This document shows, piece by piece, positions 43,277 to 44,165 of a stretch of 44,165 bases of DNA. Position numbers and translations under genes: made by a program. The DNA comes from Spirochaetota bacterium (GTDB lineage Bacteria; Spirochaetota; UBA4802; UBA5550). Location of the stretch: contig JAGNKX010000027.1 in assembly GCA_017999915.1 (NCBI GenBank), positions 1 to 44,165 of the forward strand, given 5' to 3'. Numbering within the stretch: position 1 is the stretch's first letter; each line of letters begins with the position of its first letter. The notes under the pieces were generated by a model. The model searched no databases and was not told the DNA's origin. It saw nothing but the letters and a program-made list of their open reading frames with translations.

Positions 43277-43582
43277 TTATAACCCTGTCTTTCTTTTTAA
43301 ATGTATTACTGGAACAGCGTCCAGAGCTTTAGCAACTCTTCGTAAAAATGATAAAGAGATATTTTTATAATTACCAGATTCGATTCTTGCTATTGCCGGC
43401 TGGGAAGTTCCAACTTTATCCGCTAATTGCTTTTGCGTCAACTTATAGCTTTTTCGTAAATTAATAATTTCTTTTGCCAGGCTAAATTCTTCTTCAAGAG
43501 AAGTATATTCTTTCTTAAATTCTTTGTTTTTTAATTCATTTTTTAGAAGATCATTATAGTTATATGATTTAATCTTTTTCAT
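43277..43582 (-). CDS. HigA-type antitoxin with XRE-family HTH domain
   Basis: The 101-residue product has a helix-turn-helix in its second half: LRKSYKLTQKQLADKVGTSQ followed by PAIARIESGNYKNISLSFLRRV, the XRE/Cro fold. It should bind the HigB-like toxin and repress the operon. The ATG at 43582 lies 1 nt after the toxin's TAA, with AGG just upstream; an in-frame TTG at 43594 is rejected. Toxin before antitoxin is the usual higBA order. Confidence 0.88.
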   Translation of the reverse strand: MKKIKSYNYNDLLKNELKNKEFKKEYTSLEEEFSLAKEIINLRKSYKLTQKQLADKVGTSQPAIARIESGNYKNISLSFLRRVAKALDAVPVIHLKRKTGL

Positions 43583-43583
43583 A

Positions 43584-43913
43584 TTATGCCTCAATATAAA
43601 GTTTCATAAGTTTTAAGGCCTTATCAATTTCAGATTTATTTAATTTTTGCTCTTTTTTGATATAGCCAGAAGTTATAACATAAATATACTGTTCATGATG
43701 GAAATAAAACAATCGACATATATTATTGCCAAATTTAATTCTTAATTCAAAAAGATTCTTTGTTCCAGTTACTTTTTTCGTATGTGGCTCTTTCAAAACT
43801 GGTCCAAATTCTTGTAATAGTTCAATAGTTCTAAATGCCTTTGCTCGTAATTTAACTTCTAGATTTATTAAGAAATCCTTTGCTGTTTCTAATATAATTA
43901 CAGAATATTTCAT
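43584..43913 (-). CDS. HigB/RelE-type toxin (phage Gp49-like family)
   Basis: The 109-residue product resembles the Gp49-like (PF05973-type) HigB toxins: LKEPHTKKVTGTKNLFELRI, then FGNNICRLFYFHHEQYIYVI and TSGYIKKEQKLNKSEI. Members are ribosome-dependent mRNA interferases. It lies 1 nt before the antitoxin gene. No ribosome-binding site precedes its ATG. The promoter at 43920-43948 would start transcription at or near the A of the ATG, so its mRNA may be leaderless. Confidence 0.88.
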   Translation of the reverse strand: MKYSVIILETAKDFLINLEVKLRAKAFRTIELLQEFGPVLKEPHTKKVTGTKNLFELRIKFGNNICRLFYFHHEQYIYVITSGYIKKEQKLNKSEIDKALKLMKLYIEA

Positions 43914-43919
43914 TTAAGT

Positions 43920-43948
43920 AATATATCAAATATGGTATAATTTGTCAA
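43920..43948 (-). promoter_or_regulatory. Promoter of the HigB/HigA operon
   Basis: On the minus strand TTGACA (-35, plus positions 43943-43948) and TATATT (-10, 43920-43925) are 17 nt apart, near consensus. Only 6 nt separate the -10 box from the ATG at 43913. Confidence 0.75.
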
Positions 43949-43970
43949 ATAGAATTTATTGATCAAATAA

Positions 43971-43989
43971 GCCCGCCAGGAAGGCGGGC
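43971..43989. other. Perfect 7-bp hairpin near the end of cassette B
   Basis: GCCCGCC (43971-43977) pairs with GGCGGGC (43983-43989) around AGGAA. It is followed on the plus strand by six A and lies behind the HigB/HigA promoter, just before the cassette end. It may be a terminator for transcripts entering from the right, but the T run on the minus strand is short. Confidence 0.4.
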
Positions 43990-44012
43990 AAAAAATATCC
44001 TGAGGCCGTTTC

Positions 44013-44042
44013 ACTTAACATCTCAGGCGTAGCCGAACCCGG
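44013..44042. repeat. Truncated attC-like repeat, copy 3
   Basis: ACTTAAC (44013-44019) is followed by 20 nt (44020-44039) identical to copy 1 at 42143-42162, then CGG. After 44042 the sequence no longer matches, so the repeat has lost its right half, probably by insertion or deletion. Confidence 0.65.
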
Positions 44043-44144
44043 ATAACGTATAGTATCTTTCGCACATTTTTCATGCAATAAAAAAGTCCTCTAACTGACG
44101 AAAATTAAATTACCACATTTAAAACAGTCAGGAGGAGGACTTTT

Positions 44145-44165
44145 ATGAAAGCTGATAAGATTATC
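44145..44165 (+). CDS. Start of an unidentified gene, possibly a transposase
   Basis: An ATG at 44145 opens MKADKII and runs off the window. GGAGGAGG lies 6-13 nt upstream, inside the 3' arm of a long hairpin (44082-44099 with 44127-44144). A hairpin that hides the ribosome-binding site near the end of an element is common in insertion sequences. The gene lies beside a truncated repeat, so a mobile element is plausible. Seven residues are too few for identification. Confidence 0.35.

Larger units (their letters stand above)
43210..44013. mobile_element. Integron-like cassette B (HigB/HigA-type toxin-antitoxin)
   Basis: The left end GTTAAGTGAAGCGGCC (43209-43224) is complementary at 15 of 16 positions to 44004-44019, which leads into the first box (ACTTAAC) of the next, truncated repeat. 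This is the same plan as cassette A. It carries HigB/HigA-type genes with their own promoter. The right boundary is approximate because the following repeat is cut at 44042. Confidence 0.65.

Noticed and set aside
40643-44042. Repeats considered as a CRISPR array
   Set aside because: There are too few, long (~175 nt) and divergent repeats, and what lies between them are genes, not short spacers. No cas genes are present.

Overview
The window looks like a chromosomal segment of a free-living spirochaete (phylum Spirochaetota). The evidence is a flagellin of the spirochaetal FlaB type entering at the left edge, WG-repeat and other lipoproteins, several nucleotide-signalling proteins, and a GC-rich core (roughly 60 % by eye). 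Species cannot be named. Positions 1-40542 are mainly housekeeping and signalling genes in short operons. Positions 40543-44165 are an AT-rich accessory tract broken by GC-rich structured repeats.

Layout. 1-127: flagellin start (-). 305-4639: class A penicillin-binding protein, an exported protein and an isochorismatase-fold hydrolase (+). 4653-7380: a translationally coupled pair of nucleotide-cyclase-like proteins and PyrK (-). 7567-7638: tRNA-Arg(CCG) between two strong hairpins. 7677-8973: ThpR-type RNA ligase/phosphodiesterase and a lipoprotein (-). 9114-10109: two-TM K+ channel with an RCK domain (+). 10138-12015: PAS/degenerate-kinase/receiver protein (-). 12076-14008: LpoB-like and COG3014-like lipoprotein operon (-). 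14296-16043: selenouridine synthase and Nudix protein (-). 16223-18053: membrane sensor plus a STAS protein with two zinc ribbons (+). 18458-23030: acyl-CoA synthetase, choloylglycine-hydrolase-family enzyme and diguanylate cyclase (+). 23243-26235: SDR, 3-hydroxyacyl-CoA dehydrogenase and acyl-CoA dehydrogenase as a fatty-acid oxidation cluster (-) with a good promoter and a palindromic operator candidate. 26663-30259: QueF, DUF2937 protein, AAA ATPase, small secreted protein and SpoU methyltransferase (+). 30231-32702: WG-repeat lipoprotein (-). 33038-37900: a 1620-residue fusion of a GH13 alpha-amylase-type domain to a GT5 glycogen-synthase domain (+). 38144-40542: LptE-like lipoprotein, HolA and a membrane protein (+).

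The right end is the most unusual part. Two complete copies (42136-42313 and 43042-43215) and two partial copies of a structured ~175-nt repeat separate small gene modules: a PIN/ribbon-helix-helix toxin-antitoxin pair and a HigB/HigA-type pair. The repeat ends match integron attC core boxes (RYYYAAC ... GTTRRRY), either exactly or with one deviation. The first bases of each module are the reverse complement of the bases just before the next repeat, as expected of integron cassettes. The complementarity runs well beyond the 7-bp core (16-22 nt), and internal stems change in a compensated way between copies. I read this as a spirochaetal integron-type cassette array with unusually long attC-like sites. 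No integrase lies in the window. At the extreme right a truncated repeat abuts what may be the start of another mobile element.
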